DNA of 64,000 nucleotides from Anaerospora hongkongensis (GCF_004339805.1 NZ_SLUI01000013.1:1-64000), one strand, 5' to 3'; counted from the first letter of the stretch, positions 25,505 through 35,333 are shown. The notes: generated from the sequence alone by a model not told the origin. Made by a program: numbers and translations.

Positions 25505-26353
25505 TTATTCTGTAATTTGAAAAATGCGTTGTGCGCCCTCTGACAGCTTGCCAGCCATCATCGCCAAAGCCTGACTGGCTTTGGCCATTTCCTGAATGGC
25601 GCTGGTCTGTCCCCCTACATTCTGATCAATATTTCCGATCTTCTCGGATAAATCAGACATCGTCCTGTGTATGATATTCAGCGACTGGGCAATTTCCTTA
25701 ACGGAATTGGCACTTGATACAGCCAATTTTCTTACTTCTTCGGCAACGACCGCAAAGCCCCTGCCCATCTCGCCCACGCGTGCCGCTTCAATTGCTGCAT
25801 TGAGTCCCAGTAAGTTAGTCTGGCTGGCAACCGTCCGGATAAAGGAAACCACCTCATCCGTCTGTTTCGTTGTCTGCAGCAATTCCCGACCTAATCCATC
25901 CAACTCCTTACTGGTAGACTCCAAATTTGTAGCACGGGCAGCCAGCTCTTCCATTCCGGCAGTTAATTCTTCCGAAGCTGCAGCCAGCTCGGTGGCTACC
26001 TCATTAATTTCTTCAAAAGCAGTAACACTTTGGGTTGTTGTAACACAGCCCACAACGCGGTCTCCGTCTTTAAAAGGCAGGGCGCAGGCAAGATAAGCAA
26101 TACCGTAAGGAGACTTATCCTTAGAAATGACCCGCACTACCTGTTTGCCTGTCTCCAAAGCCTGCTTGCTGCTGCCTCCCAAAACAGGTTCACCGATTTT
26201 TGTTTTTAAATCTAAGTCGGAAGCAGGTATGTATAAGACATATTTACCGTCTTTGACAATAGTGACACCAACATCAGCGGCAATAATATCATTAATATAC
26301 GGAGCTACATTACAGAACATGTCAATTAGTTCGGAACCGCTAAATTCGCGCAT
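25505..26353 (-). CDS. Soluble methyl-accepting chemotaxis-like transducer
   Basis: A 282-residue cytoplasmic signal transducer. Residues 1-115 form a small alpha/beta sensory domain ([19 protein letters not shown]). The rest is the MCP signalling coiled coil with the conserved hairpin tip [20 protein letters not shown] and [12 protein letters not shown], which docks CheA/CheW. No transmembrane helix or HAMP domain is present. ATG 26353 is chosen because GGGTG lies 6 bases upstream; upstream ATGs lack an SD. The ligand is unknown. It is single, without che genes nearby. Confidence 0.86.
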   Translation of the reverse strand: MREFSGSELIDMFCNVAPYINDIIAADVGVTIVKDGKYVLYIPASDLDLKTKIGEPVLGGSSKQALETGKQVVRVISKDKSPYGIAYLACALPFKDGDRVVGCVTTTQSVTAFEEINEVATELAAASEELTAGMEELAARATNLESTSKELDGLGRELLQTTKQTDEVVSFIRTVASQTNLLGLNAAIEAARVGEMGRGFAVVAEEVRKLAVSSANSVKEIAQSLNIIHRTMSDLSEKIGNIDQNVGGQTSAIQEMAKASQALAMMAGKLSEGAQRIFQITE

Positions 26354-26460
26354 ATTTTCACCCATTTCCATAAGAATTGTAAGATATCTTATCCACATTC
26401 TAATCCACGTCAAGTGTGCCCGTCAACAAGATTCGTCAAAATTTGCAGAATATTTTTGCG

Positions 26461-27744
26461 TCACTCTCTTTCCCTGAGCAAAATATGCTCCATGATAAGC
26501 GCTGCTGCCACTCCGACTACGAATCCGTTCATCAGCAGGGGTCTTAGCATTGCCGGTATTGTCAGCGCTACAGAAGCTGGCATAAAAGCAACTACCGTCC
26601 CCAGCATGACCGGTACGCCAATTATCAGGCCGGTATTAAAGCGAAAAGAAGCCATATCAGGAGCCAATATACCCAATCCCCCGGCAACTTGTGAACACAT
26701 CATATAGAATAACAACGTACCAACGACAACAGGAGGGATAAACGAGAAACACTGGATAACGACTGGAAAAAAGCTCAATACCGCCAATGCTGCGGCTGCA
26801 GGGATAAGCGGATACCGCGAAGCACAGCCTGACGCCAGTATGATGCCGGTACTAAGCGAGTAACTAACCGGGCCAACTGCACCAATAATACCGGCAAGTA
26901 AATTGCCTAAACCGGTTACCAATACGCCCTTGCGTGTACGGTGCTCGCCATCATTTTGGGATACTAACCCAACGGTTGTCTGAATAGACCCCAGTTCATT
27001 AATTAATAGTGCCAAAAAACAAAAAACAAAGGACAGCATCACCACCGGGTCAAAGGAAAAGCTGCCGGGTAACAGCCGCCACTCTACTGTGGATAAAGCC
27101 GCAGCAGTTACTTGCGGTGCAGGCGGCATAAACCATAAATGATAAACTAAACTGCCGCAAACCAGCGCCCAAATAATAATCGTCGAGCGCAAAGCTTCAG
27201 GCAGATAGCGCAGTCCCGTCAACATACCTGTAAACAGGATACTGGCGAACACCAGTTGAGGAAAAAGCGGCGCTTGTCCTGCCGTTACTAAGTTAACTAC
27301 TGTTGGTAACAAAGTGAACGCGATCAATAACAATACTACGCCAATAATTCTTGGCGTAAATAGTCTGGCAACCTGCGCAAGCAGCCCGCTTACAGACAAT
27401 AACACTAAAAGTGCTCCGCCGATGGCAATGGAGCAATAAACAGTCGATTCTTCCACTGCATGCGCATTAGCGACAACGCCAATCAATAATACTGATGCCG
27501 GTCCTGCGATAATTGGCAGCCGGTGTCCCCAGATAAGCTGAGCAAACATCGATATGCCGGTAATAAAAAACAGTTTTTGCATATAAAATAGCTGCAGCGC
27601 AGGCGATTCAGGATAATGAAAAACCGCCCCTACTTTTCCTAAAATAACTACCATTGGAATCGTCGCTAAAAACCATTGCAGACTAAATAATACAAGCTGT
27701 TTGAATGGTAACCGCTCATTTAATTGATAGCGAAACTGTATCAT
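26461..27744 (-). CDS. NCS2-family nucleobase (purine/uracil) permease
   Basis: A 427-residue transporter with about 13-14 hydrophobic segments of the nucleobase:cation symporter-2 family. Landmarks are the TM8-region acidic motif INELGSIQTTVGLVSQNDG and the TM10-region GAVGPVSYSLSTGI, with IIAGPASVLLIGVVAN near TM3. The short length and divergence from UraA/PbuX leave uracil, xanthine or urate possible. SD AGGAGA precedes the ATG. It lies 20 bp after the ferredoxin-domain gene, so they form an operon. Confidence 0.87.
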   Translation of the reverse strand: MIQFRYQLNERLPFKQLVLFSLQWFLATIPMVVILGKVGAVFHYPESPALQLFYMQKLFFITGISMFAQLIWGHRLPIIAGPASVLLIGVVANAHAVEESTVYCSIAIGGALLVLLSVSGLLAQVARLFTPRIIGVVLLLIAFTLLPTVVNLVTAGQAPLFPQLVFASILFTGMLTGLRYLPEALRSTIIIWALVCGSLVYHLWFMPPAPQVTAAALSTVEWRLLPGSFSFDPVVMLSFVFCFLALLINELGSIQTTVGLVSQNDGEHRTRKGVLVTGLGNLLAGIIGAVGPVSYSLSTGIILASGCASRYPLIPAAAALAVLSFFPVVIQCFSFIPPVVVGTLLFYMMCSQVAGGLGILAPDMASFRFNTGLIIGVPVMLGTVVAFMPASVALTIPAMLRPLLMNGFVVGVAAALIMEHILLRERE

Positions 27745-27764
27745 ATCTTCTCCTAACTTTCCGT

Positions 27765-29015
27765 TTACTTATTTGCTTTCTTTGCTATTGCAGCAAGAAA
27801 AGCCGAACGCAGCGGCTTAACAGCCAGCATTGCCTGTACAGGAGACGAGTTTTCGATTACGGATGCAATTCGTCCCAAGGTGCGGTGGCTGAACCGCGAG
27901 GGGTCATCAAACAAGAAATGACTTAACTTGCCTCTTTCCATCGCCATCATGACAAACTTGTCAAAAGTGGTTTCCGGCACAAGCACCCGTTGTTGCCGTT
28001 TGATCATTTTGATGGCACCGAATTTGCAAGCCGAGCAGCAGACCCCGCACCCTAAGCAGATATCCTGCTCACAAGTTACAGGACGTCCTGATGAAAACGC
28101 CTCTACAGGACATGCTCTCACGCAGGCTCCACAGCCGGTACAGACTGCAGGATCCACTTCGACCAGCCAGTTAGAAGTTACAACTGCGTTGCGGATATCA
28201 AAGCTTTTAATGGCTTGGATCATTCCACAGCAGCAGCCGCAGCAATTGCAAATAAATCCGACGTTTTTTTGTACATTATCCGCAATCTGAGCCAAACCAG
28301 CCTGTTTGCATTCCGCTAAAATAGCCAGTGCCTCCTGACGGCTTACCGCCTCAGCCATACCACGCTTAATCAGCAGCTCAGCACCGCCGTTTAAGGTAAG
28401 ACAGGTTCGCTGCGGCGCTTTGCAGCTTTTGCCAAGATGCTCCGCCTTATGCCGGCAGGCACACAGCGAAACTCCGATTGTTGATGCCGATTCAACAACT
28501 ATTGATGCCCTTTCCCAGTCAAGTACTTCCGAGTAATCTTGCGCCCCGACAGCCTCTTCTCTTACCAGCGACCGGCCAAGCTGGGTATTGGCGGTAAAAA
28601 CACTGCGGGCAAAACGGTCGTCCTGAAACATATAGGTCTCAAATAGTTGAGCTAATTCCCGCATAGGCAGATCCGCGCGCGTCCGCATAAACACAAATTC
28701 AAAAAAGCCGATTACAACCGGAGCGAGAACGATGTAGCATTCTCCTTTGTGTTCAATATCAAAAACAAGCCCCCGTTCCGCCATTTCGGTAATTCGTGCA
28801 TACAATTCCTCTTTTCTCATACCAAGCTTGCGGGCAAGTTCGGCAAGCTTAGTAGGCTTGAGCGGGATTTGACGGGCGAGTTGCGCCTCCTGCGGGCTGA
28901 AAAGCATTTTTAGAATAGAAATAAAAACAGGAGAAGCCGGCGCACCTGTCAGATTGTAATCCAGACGCTGCTGGAGCAACCGGTATTCCCGTTCACTATT
29001 TACGATATGTCCCAT
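27765..29015 (-). CDS. 4Fe-4S ferredoxin-domain protein with N-terminal winged-helix-like region
   Basis: A 416-residue iron-sulfur protein. The N terminus resembles a winged helix (KPTKLAELARKLGMRKEELYARI). Mid-protein are unusual cysteine clusters (CACRHKAEHLGKSC and ICNCCGCCCGMI). Then two classical ferredoxin motifs follow, CTGCGACVRACPVEAF and CLGCGVCCSACKFGAI, each binding a 4Fe-4S cluster. It ends with a basic helical tail. It is cytoplasmic and relatives occur in acetogens and other anaerobes without a defined reaction. The start at 29015 follows GAGGAGG by 5 bases. Operon with the NCS2 permease; the link between them is unexplained. Confidence 0.83.
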   Translation of the reverse strand: MGHIVNSEREYRLLQQRLDYNLTGAPASPVFISILKMLFSPQEAQLARQIPLKPTKLAELARKLGMRKEELYARITEMAERGLVFDIEHKGECYIVLAPVVIGFFEFVFMRTRADLPMRELAQLFETYMFQDDRFARSVFTANTQLGRSLVREEAVGAQDYSEVLDWERASIVVESASTIGVSLCACRHKAEHLGKSCKAPQRTCLTLNGGAELLIKRGMAEAVSRQEALAILAECKQAGLAQIADNVQKNVGFICNCCGCCCGMIQAIKSFDIRNAVVTSNWLVEVDPAVCTGCGACVRACPVEAFSSGRPVTCEQDICLGCGVCCSACKFGAIKMIKRQQRVLVPETTFDKFVMMAMERGKLSHFLFDDPSRFSHRTLGRIASVIENSSPVQAMLAVKPLRSAFLAAIAKKANK

Positions 29016-29180
29016 ATTTCCTCCTCTTAAAGCAACAGACCAGCGGAAACTAACGCCTCCTTTTCTCCTATCATACCCGGTTAACGATGGAAAATACAAG
29101 AGATACTATAGACAGCCCCAGCCTTTCCAGCTAAAATGACGATTAGCAATATCTAAACACTACTAGAAAAGAGGTGCTTC

Positions 29181-30632
29181 ATGTTTGTCCATCAGCTGAT
29201 TCAGCAAGGTACAGCCGATTCAATCGCTTTTTGGGGCAATAAAAGCATTACATACGGACAACTACAAAGCGAAGTTACTAAATACCGTAATTATTTTTAC
29301 CGAGCCGGCATGCGGACCGGTGATAAAGTTGGCTTGTTCTCCCGTAATTCGGTGGAATTTGTTTATAGCTATATGGCTATTGCCAGCCTTGGAGCGATTG
29401 TCATTCCCCTTAACTTTCAGCTGACAATCAGAGAAATCGCATTCATTGTAGAGGATGCCCAGATGAAACAGCTCATTACCACTGCCAGAATGGATCTGGA
29501 CGTCCGCCAGCTTACTCTCACCGAGATCACAACAGCGATGCACTCTGCAGAATACGAGTCTGCACCTGCCTTACCGGAAGCTTTTACGGATAGTTCCCCC
29601 TGTGTTATTATTTACACTTCCGGCACAACGGGGACTCCCAAAGGAGCCGTACTGACTCATCGCAACCTGGTTAGCAATGCTGAAGCCTTTCGCCGCATTC
29701 TACCCTTGGAGCCTAGTGACAATGTTCTTTGTGTCCTGCCGATGTACCACGCTTTTGCCTGGACATGTGCCGTGCTCAATGCTCTGTTATGTGGTGCGTC
29801 CATAACAATCCTCGATGGATTTTCTCCCAAAGAAACGCTCTTGGCCATAAAAGATTACGGGGTTACCGTTATTTACGGCGTCCCGCCTATTTATAATGTT
29901 CTTTCCCGCATAGGGGAACGGGAAGACTTAGCCGGGATGAAGTATCTCGTTTCCGGCGGCGCATCACTTCCTGAAAAGGTTGCCAGGCAATTCTTTGAAA
30001 AATATGGTGTTGCCATTTTAGAGGGGTATGGTTTATCGGAAGCTTCACCCGTAGTCGCAGTGAATCCACCCCAAAAACCGAAATACTGTTCAATTGGCAA
30101 AGCATTGCCAGGCATTGAGGTACGCATTATCGATGACAAAGGCGCTGACCTGCCTCCCGGAACAGTCGGAGAATTAACCGTCAGCGGTCCAAGTGTTATG
30201 ACAGGCTACTTTAACCTGCCGGAAGAATCGGCGCAGGCACTGCAAAATGGCTGGCTCCATACAGGTGATCTGGCTTACATGGATGCAGAAGGTTATCTCT
30301 ATATTGTTGACCGCTTGAAAGATATGATTATTGCCAATGGCGAAAATATCTATCCCCGGGAGATTGAAGAGCTACTGTACGCTTACACCGGCATTATTGA
30401 CGCTGCTGTCATTGGTGTCCCTGATAAGCTGCGCGGCCAAGCGGCGCAAGCTTATCTGGTACTTGAGGAAGGCTGCACACTGGATAAAAAAGCACTGCGT
30501 GAATATCTGCAAAGTACGCTGGCTGCCTATAAAATTCCCCGTGATTTTATCCAGGTAGATTCGCTGCCCAAAAATCAAACAGGTAAGATTCTCAAACGGG
30601 TTCTAAGTGAACTAGCTGCAAAAACTGAATAA
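29181..30632 (+). CDS. AMP-forming acyl-CoA synthetase
   Basis: A 483-residue adenylate-forming enzyme that activates a carboxylic acid with ATP and CoA. Motifs are the P-loop YTSGTTGTPKGAVLTH (about residues 145-160), LEGYGLSEASP, the hinge GWLHTGDLAYMDAEGYLYIVDR and the C-terminal catalytic Lys in KNQTGKILKR. It is short for long-chain FadD (about 550) and nearer to medium-chain or aryl acid ligases. SD GAGGTG precedes the ATG. Divergent from the ferredoxin-domain gene; closed by a shared terminator. Confidence 0.91.
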   Translation: MFVHQLIQQGTADSIAFWGNKSITYGQLQSEVTKYRNYFYRAGMRTGDKVGLFSRNSVEFVYSYMAIASLGAIVIPLNFQLTIREIAFIVEDAQMKQLITTARMDLDVRQLTLTEITTAMHSAEYESAPALPEAFTDSSPCVIIYTSGTTGTPKGAVLTHRNLVSNAEAFRRILPLEPSDNVLCVLPMYHAFAWTCAVLNALLCGASITILDGFSPKETLLAIKDYGVTVIYGVPPIYNVLSRIGEREDLAGMKYLVSGGASLPEKVARQFFEKYGVAILEGYGLSEASPVVAVNPPQKPKYCSIGKALPGIEVRIIDDKGADLPPGTVGELTVSGPSVMTGYFNLPEESAQALQNGWLHTGDLAYMDAEGYLYIVDRLKDMIIANGENIYPREIEELLYAYTGIIDAAVIGVPDKLRGQAAQAYLVLEEGCTLDKKALREYLQSTLAAYKIPRDFIQVDSLPKNQTGKILKRVLSELAAKTE

Positions 30633-30639
30633 GACAGCA

Positions 30640-30693
30640 AAAAGGGAGTCGCAAAACGCTTTTTTCAAAAAGCAACAATGCGGCTCCCTTTCT
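30640..30693. terminator. Bidirectional terminator
   Basis: GGGAGtCGC pairs with GCGgCTCCC, with inner GCTTTTT/AAAAAGC, between the convergent acyl-CoA ligase and QueG-like genes. Confidence 0.8.
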
Positions 30694-30698
30694 TTACT

Positions 30699-31472
30699 TT
30701 AGCAATGAATAGCGGGAATATTGGCTTCGCAAGGGACACCGGTCTGACACTTCCCGCAGCCGTATTTGGGCTGGTAGCGTGCCAAAACCCTGTCCAGATA
30801 GGCAGAGCACACGGCATTATCTTTTCCCTGCTCGTTAATTGCCAATGGCGGGCACCGCAAAATACAGGCTCCACATTTCGAACAGTATTCCTCATACTGG
30901 GTATACGCCCTTGGAGTTGGCTCTAAGAAGCAATCAACAATTACACTGCCCAGCCGGCCGGCTGACCCGCGACGTGTAATTAACGAGCGGCTCAGACTGA
31001 ATGTGCCTAAACCGGCAATATACGCAACATGGCGCTCTGACCAAGAACTGCGGCGATTAATGACTACAAAGCGTCCATCTCTTGCCGGTGACACCGCCTT
31101 ATGTCCTGCTGCGGTGAAATAGTTTACCAATTCATCTCTAAGAGCATTATTCAAAACTTCTCCCTGTATCCTGCCTATCATCCATTCATCAGCCGCAATT
31201 CCTTGCTTCCGGTTGGCTTCACGAATTTTTTTGCTAAAGGGTAAGAAATAAGAAATTACCCGCTGAGCATCAGGAAGCCATTCTTGTGGCGAGCAGTGCT
31301 GCGGTCCGACAGCCGTTTCCTCCTTTAAAAGGCCAAACATCCGGTCATCAGCTGCCGCAATACCAATCAGCGGATCCTCATAAATCGGTATTCCACCCCA
31401 TCCTGCTACGCGATTCAGTGGACTTGTATCCAAAAAAGTAGTAACAATCTCCTGAACGTCGCTTACTTGCAT
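30699..31472 (-). CDS. QueG-like 4Fe-4S double-cluster protein
   Basis: A 257-residue protein resembling the corrinoid/Fe-S family of epoxyqueuosine reductase. RRSSWSERHVAYIAGLGTFSLSRSLIT matches the QueG region HVAxxAGLG. The ferredoxin motif CSKCGACILRCPPLAI is followed by a second cluster CGKCQTGVPC. It lacks the C-terminal HEAT repeats of QueG and is considerably shorter (QueG about 380). It more resembles the QueG-like Fe-S proteins of anaerobes, some near reductive dehalogenases or corrinoid systems. Reaction unknown. SD GAGGTGAGG precedes the ATG. Confidence 0.8.
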   Translation of the reverse strand: MQVSDVQEIVTTFLDTSPLNRVAGWGGIPIYEDPLIGIAAADDRMFGLLKEETAVGPQHCSPQEWLPDAQRVISYFLPFSKKIREANRKQGIAADEWMIGRIQGEVLNNALRDELVNYFTAAGHKAVSPARDGRFVVINRRSSWSERHVAYIAGLGTFSLSRSLITRRGSAGRLGSVIVDCFLEPTPRAYTQYEEYCSKCGACILRCPPLAINEQGKDNAVCSAYLDRVLARYQPKYGCGKCQTGVPCEANIPAIHC

Positions 31473-31665
31473 ATCCTCACCTCTTGGCGTTTTTTACCCT
31501 TCTTCCGCTTCCTGCCATAAAGTCCTGCTCTTCCCTAATGAATTTTTCGTTCTTTCGTAAATTGCTAAAAATATTGCAAAAATTCCTATAAAAGTTCTAT
31601 GACGCGGTCCGGCATTTTTTGTGTATGCTAGAATTATCACAAATATCAGCTGGGGGAGGATTTTC

Positions 31666-33075
31666 ATGAAACGCTTTATGGATGAAAATTTCTTATTAAC
31701 CAACAATACGGCAGAAAAACTCTATCATCATTATGCCAAAGATATGCCGATTTTTGATTTCCACTGTCATCTCAATCCCCGGGAAATTGCCGAAAACAAA
31801 CGCTATGAAAACATTACCGAAGTCTGGCTGGGTGGTGACCATTATAAATGGCGGGCAATGCGCGCTAACGGTGTTTCCGAATACTTTATTACGGGAGATG
31901 CCCCTGCTAAAGAGAAGTTTATGAAATGGGCGGAAACATTGCCGCAATGCATTGGCAATCCGCTTTACCATTGGACGCATCAGGAATTAAAAACCTATTT
32001 CGGAATTGATAAATTACTGTCTCCGGCCACGGCTGAAGAAATTTGGGAAACAGCCAATGCGCTGCTGCAGGATGATGCGTTTACCGCACAAGGACTGATC
32101 AAGCGCTCAAATGTTAAAGTGCTATGTACTACTGATGATCCTGCCGATTCACTTGAATACCATATTGAACTGGCAAAAGATACCAGTTTTCCGGTAAAAG
32201 TACTACCTGCCTTCCGGCCTGACAAAAGCTTTAATATTGAAAAAGCCGGTTTTGCTGAATGGATAAAAAAAATCGAAACCGTAACCGAACAGGAAATCTC
32301 TTCCTTACCTGCTCTCTTTACGGCTTTACAGCTGCGAATTGATTTTTTCCACACCGCAGGCTGCCGGATTTCCGATCATGCTTTAGATCCAATCGTATTT
32401 GAAGCGGCAACCGAACAGGAGGTGGACGCAATTTTACGGAAGGCACTGCTCGGTGGCGCTCTGAATGAGTTAGAAATTAGAAAATATAAAACCTGCATTA
32501 TGCTCTTCCTTGGTAAACAATATGCCCGCCTGGGCTGGGTAATGCAATTGCACATTGGAACTATTCGCAACAATAGCACGCGAATGATGCGGACACTTGG
32601 TCCCGATACAGGTTTTGATGCAGCCGCCGACTATATTTTTGCCGAAGCGCTGTCCAAATTTCTTGATAAGCTCGATATGACTAATGAACTGCCAAAAACC
32701 ATTCTCTATTGCCTGAATCCCCGTGATTATGAAGTACTCGCTACCATTGGCGGCTGTTTCCAGGACGGAACTGTTCCAGGCAAAATTCAGCTTGGCTCAG
32801 GCTGGTGGTATAACGATCAAAAAGATGGCATGCTCAGGCAAATGACCGTATTAGCCAATATCGGACTGCTAAGCCGCTTTGTCGGCATGCTTACCGATTC
32901 ACGAAGCTTTTTATCTTACACGAGGCATGATTACTTCAGGCGACTTCTCTGCAACCTGATTGGGGAATGGGTAGAAGCGGGCGAAGCTCCTCATGATATG
33001 CCGCTTTTAGGCTCAATGGTGCAAAATATCTGCTTTATTAACGCCCAAAACTATTTTGGCATAGATTGCAACTAA
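31666..33075 (+). CDS. uxaC: Uronate (glucuronate/galacturonate) isomerase
   Basis: A 469-residue enzyme that converts D-glucuronate to fructuronate or galacturonate to tagaturonate. The amidohydrolase-like opening [20 protein letters not shown] and [16 protein letters not shown] carry the metal-binding His pair; [13 protein letters not shown] and [18 protein letters not shown] are UxaC-specific. Length matches E. coli UxaC (470). The start at 31666 has GGGGGAGGA upstream. No other hexuronate genes are nearby, so the pathway must be completed elsewhere. Confidence 0.95.
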   Translation: MKRFMDENFLLTNNTAEKLYHHYAKDMPIFDFHCHLNPREIAENKRYENITEVWLGGDHYKWRAMRANGVSEYFITGDAPAKEKFMKWAETLPQCIGNPLYHWTHQELKTYFGIDKLLSPATAEEIWETANALLQDDAFTAQGLIKRSNVKVLCTTDDPADSLEYHIELAKDTSFPVKVLPAFRPDKSFNIEKAGFAEWIKKIETVTEQEISSLPALFTALQLRIDFFHTAGCRISDHALDPIVFEAATEQEVDAILRKALLGGALNELEIRKYKTCIMLFLGKQYARLGWVMQLHIGTIRNNSTRMMRTLGPDTGFDAAADYIFAEALSKFLDKLDMTNELPKTILYCLNPRDYEVLATIGGCFQDGTVPGKIQLGSGWWYNDQKDGMLRQMTVLANIGLLSRFVGMLTDSRSFLSYTRHDYFRRLLCNLIGEWVEAGEAPHDMPLLGSMVQNICFINAQNYFGIDCN

Positions 33076-33079
33076 TGAA

Positions 33080-33120
33080 AAAAGGCTGAACATCAAATCA
33101 ACGATGTTCAGCCCTTTTTT
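33080..33120. terminator. Bidirectional terminator between uxaC and glnB
   Basis: AAAAGGCTGAACATC pairs with GATGTTCAGCCCTTTTTT around about 9 bases. Confidence 0.9.
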
Positions 33121-33126
33121 TGAAAC

Positions 33127-33534
33127 TCATTTCTTTCCTTTGGCAAGCGTTTCATTAATAAGCGGCAGATCTTCCTGACGGTCCATAATAGCCGCCGGTC
33201 CTTCTTCACCTGTACGGATACGGACAGCATTATCAATAGAAGTAACAAAGATTTTACCGTCACCTATCCCGCCGGTCCAACAGGCCTTCTTCGCAGCCTC
33301 AACAACCGACTCAACAGGCACTTCGCAGACAACAATTTCAACCTTAACTTTCGGAAGTAAGTTGATCGATACTTCCGTGCCCCGGTATATTTCCTTATGT
33401 CCCCGTGACAAGCCGCAGCCATAAACCTGACTAACGGTCATACCGGTAATGCGTATGGCGTTCATTGCTTCTTTTAACGCTTCTAATCTCTCAGGACGAG
33501 TAATGATTTCAATTTTCGTGATTTTGTCCACCAT
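33127..33534 (-). CDS. glnK: PII-family nitrogen regulator lacking the uridylylated tyrosine
   Basis: A 135-residue PII signal protein. The N-terminal KITKIEIITRPERLEALKEAM, T-loop GHKEIYRGTEVSINLLPKVK and C-terminal TGGIGDGKIFV (ATP/2-oxoglutarate site) define the family. The T-loop position of E. coli Tyr51 is Val (RGTEVSI), so UMP modification at that site is excluded; Tyr46 is retained. A C-terminal extension of about 20 residues exceeds the usual 112. It is encoded directly downstream of amt, implying control of ammonium uptake by T-loop insertion. Confidence 0.93.
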   Translation of the reverse strand: MVDKITKIEIITRPERLEALKEAMNAIRITGMTVSQVYGCGLSRGHKEIYRGTEVSINLLPKVKVEIVVCEVPVESVVEAAKKACWTGGIGDGKIFVTSIDNAVRIRTGEEGPAAIMDRQEDLPLINETLAKGKK

Positions 33535-33600
33535 TATCCCCTCACTTCCTTTTCTGGAGTCTTTCTGCTAAAAATTCGTAAAATCCTTTTTACCCTACCC

Positions 33601-35031
33601 TTAAGAATGCTTTACTGCAGGAACTGGATTTACCTGAGTGGTGTGGACAGGACTTACACCAAAGCTGGCAGGTGCACCGGAAATAATATCCTGATAAGCA
33701 TAACCGCGCTCGCCATGCTCAGTTACATCCAGACCATCAAGCTGTTGAGCATCATCAGCTTTCAATTGCATAAACGAACCAATTACTTTTAAAATAATAT
33801 ACGTCATAACGATGGCGAAAGCCCAACTGGCAGCTACACCCACAAATTGATTCCACAATTGTTCAGGATTGCCGTAAAACAGGCCATCGGCAGCAGCCGG
33901 ATTAACAGCTTTGGAAGCAAATAATCCTGTAGCCAGCGCTCCCCAGGTTCCGCCGATACCATGCACACCAAAGGCATCAAGAGAATCGTCATAGCCCAAT
34001 TTATTTTTCATAACCGAAACGGCGAAGAAGCAAATTAAACCGCCAAGGAGTCCAATAATCACAGCCGGCAAAGCAGATACATATCCGGCAGCCGGAGTAA
34101 TTGCCACAAGACCTGCGACACAACCGCTTACTGCACCAAAAATTGTTGGTTTGCCATGAGTCAGCCATTCAACAAATACCCACGCTACGGTAGCAGCACC
34201 GGCAGCTACATGGGTAACTAAAAAGGCATTGGCCGCTAAACCATTAGCACCAAGCGCACTGCCGGCATTGAACCCAAACCAGCCGAACCACAAAAGGGAA
34301 GCTCCGAGTACAGTCATTGGCAAATGGTGAGGCAGCATGACCTCTGAACCATAACCACGGCGTTTACCAAGAACCAGGCAGACAACCAAGCCGGATATAC
34401 CGGATAAAATATGGACAACTGTACCGCCGGCAAAATCAAGTACGCCATATTTGCCTAACCAGCCGCCAACGCCCCAAACCCAGTGAGCTACCGGATCATA
34501 TACGAACGTAGACCAGGCCAGTGCAAAAACAACAAATGCAGGAAACTTCATCCGTTCAGCAAAAGAACCGGTAATAAGTCCAACTGTAAGAACAGCAAAC
34601 ATTCCTTGAAAAGCAACAAAGGCCCCATGCGGAATTGTCGTACCATAATCAGCACTTGGCTCAAGGCCAACTCCGCTTAACCCGAGAAAATCCAACCCAC
34701 CGATCAAATGATTGATATCAGGTCCAAAAGCAATGGTATAACCAAACAGCACCCATTGTACTGTTATAAGGCCCAACAGGAAAAAACTTTGCATAATAGT
34801 GCTCAGCGCATTTTTGGTGCGAACCATCCCACCATAAAATAAAGCCAAGCCAGGAGTCATAAGCATAACAAGTGCGGCAGAAACAAGCACAAATGCAGTA
34901 TCTCCGGTGTCAATCTTCGCCACCGCTTCAGCGGCAGCTGCTGCAGCCGGAGCTTCTTCAGCAAAAGCAGCTGAAGCAAATAATAATGAAATTAGCAAGC
35001 AGATACCCATGATAACCGAAAGTCTTTTCAT
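33601..35031 (-). CDS. amtB: Ammonium transporter of the Amt family
   Basis: A 476-residue transporter with a cleavable signal peptide (KRLSVIMGICLLISLLFASA), an alanine-rich linker and 11 membrane helices. Pore features include WVLFGYTIAFG, SFAERMKFPAFVVF, the His pair region HILSGISGLV and DDSLDAFGVHGIGGTWGAL (second pore His). The start at 35031 follows AGGAGG; an upstream ATG at 35127 lies within the leader hairpins. Transcribed with PII from a consensus promoter through a structured leader. Confidence 0.95.
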   Translation of the reverse strand: MKRLSVIMGICLLISLLFASAAFAEEAPAAAAAAEAVAKIDTGDTAFVLVSAALVMLMTPGLALFYGGMVRTKNALSTIMQSFFLLGLITVQWVLFGYTIAFGPDINHLIGGLDFLGLSGVGLEPSADYGTTIPHGAFVAFQGMFAVLTVGLITGSFAERMKFPAFVVFALAWSTFVYDPVAHWVWGVGGWLGKYGVLDFAGGTVVHILSGISGLVVCLVLGKRRGYGSEVMLPHHLPMTVLGASLLWFGWFGFNAGSALGANGLAANAFLVTHVAAGAATVAWVFVEWLTHGKPTIFGAVSGCVAGLVAITPAAGYVSALPAVIIGLLGGLICFFAVSVMKNKLGYDDSLDAFGVHGIGGTWGALATGLFASKAVNPAAADGLFYGNPEQLWNQFVGVAASWAFAIVMTYIILKVIGSFMQLKADDAQQLDGLDVTEHGERGYAYQDIISGAPASFGVSPVHTTQVNPVPAVKHS

Positions 35032-35084
35032 TTCATTTCCTCCTAATCTTTTATTTGCTATGGCTGCAATGTTCAAAAATAACA

Positions 35085-35122
35085 AAAGACACCCTTTGGT
35101 AAATTCACCAGAGGACGCCTTT
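35085..35122 (-). terminator. Second terminator-like hairpin in the amt leader
   Basis: On the minus strand AAAGGCGTCCTCTGGT pairs with ACCAAAGGGTGTCTTT (15 of 16 positions counting G-U) around GAATTT, followed by TGTTATTTTT. It lies between promoter and start codon. Confidence 0.7.
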
Positions 35123-35137
35123 GTCACTCAAGAACAC

Positions 35138-35176
35138 AAAAAGCCTTCGTCCAAAAGACGAAGGCTCCATTGCCTT
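35138..35176 (-). promoter_or_regulatory. First terminator hairpin with overlapping hexaloop stem in the amt leader
   Basis: Minus-strand AGCCTTCGTC / GACGAAGGCT (35142-35166) followed by TTTTTG is an intrinsic-terminator shape. Its 5' arm shares bases with an alternative stem AAGGC-AATGGA-GCCTT (35161-35176) whose six-base loop has A at position 1 and G at position 4, the ANTAR-antiterminator hallmark. The two structures are mutually exclusive. Confidence 0.65.
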
Positions 35177-35195
35177 AAACAATTTGTATGAACAT

Positions 35196-35224
35196 AGTAT
35201 ATAGTACCGTAGTTAAACTGTCAA
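35196..35224 (-). promoter_or_regulatory. Promoter of amt-PII operon
   Basis: Minus-strand -35 TTGACA (35219-35224), 17-bp spacer, -10 TATACT (35196-35201): a near-perfect sigma-A promoter about 165 bp upstream of the start codon. The remaining stretch 35225-35333 shows no gene or clear signal. Confidence 0.88.
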
Positions 35225-35333
35225 TATCATTTTTTTACCTTGGCTTATCTTAATAAAATGGCACTATGAAAAGAGCTCGTTATTTAATCCTCTCATAATG
35301 GACATATGTCGCTCCATTGGGGTGAACTCTAAC

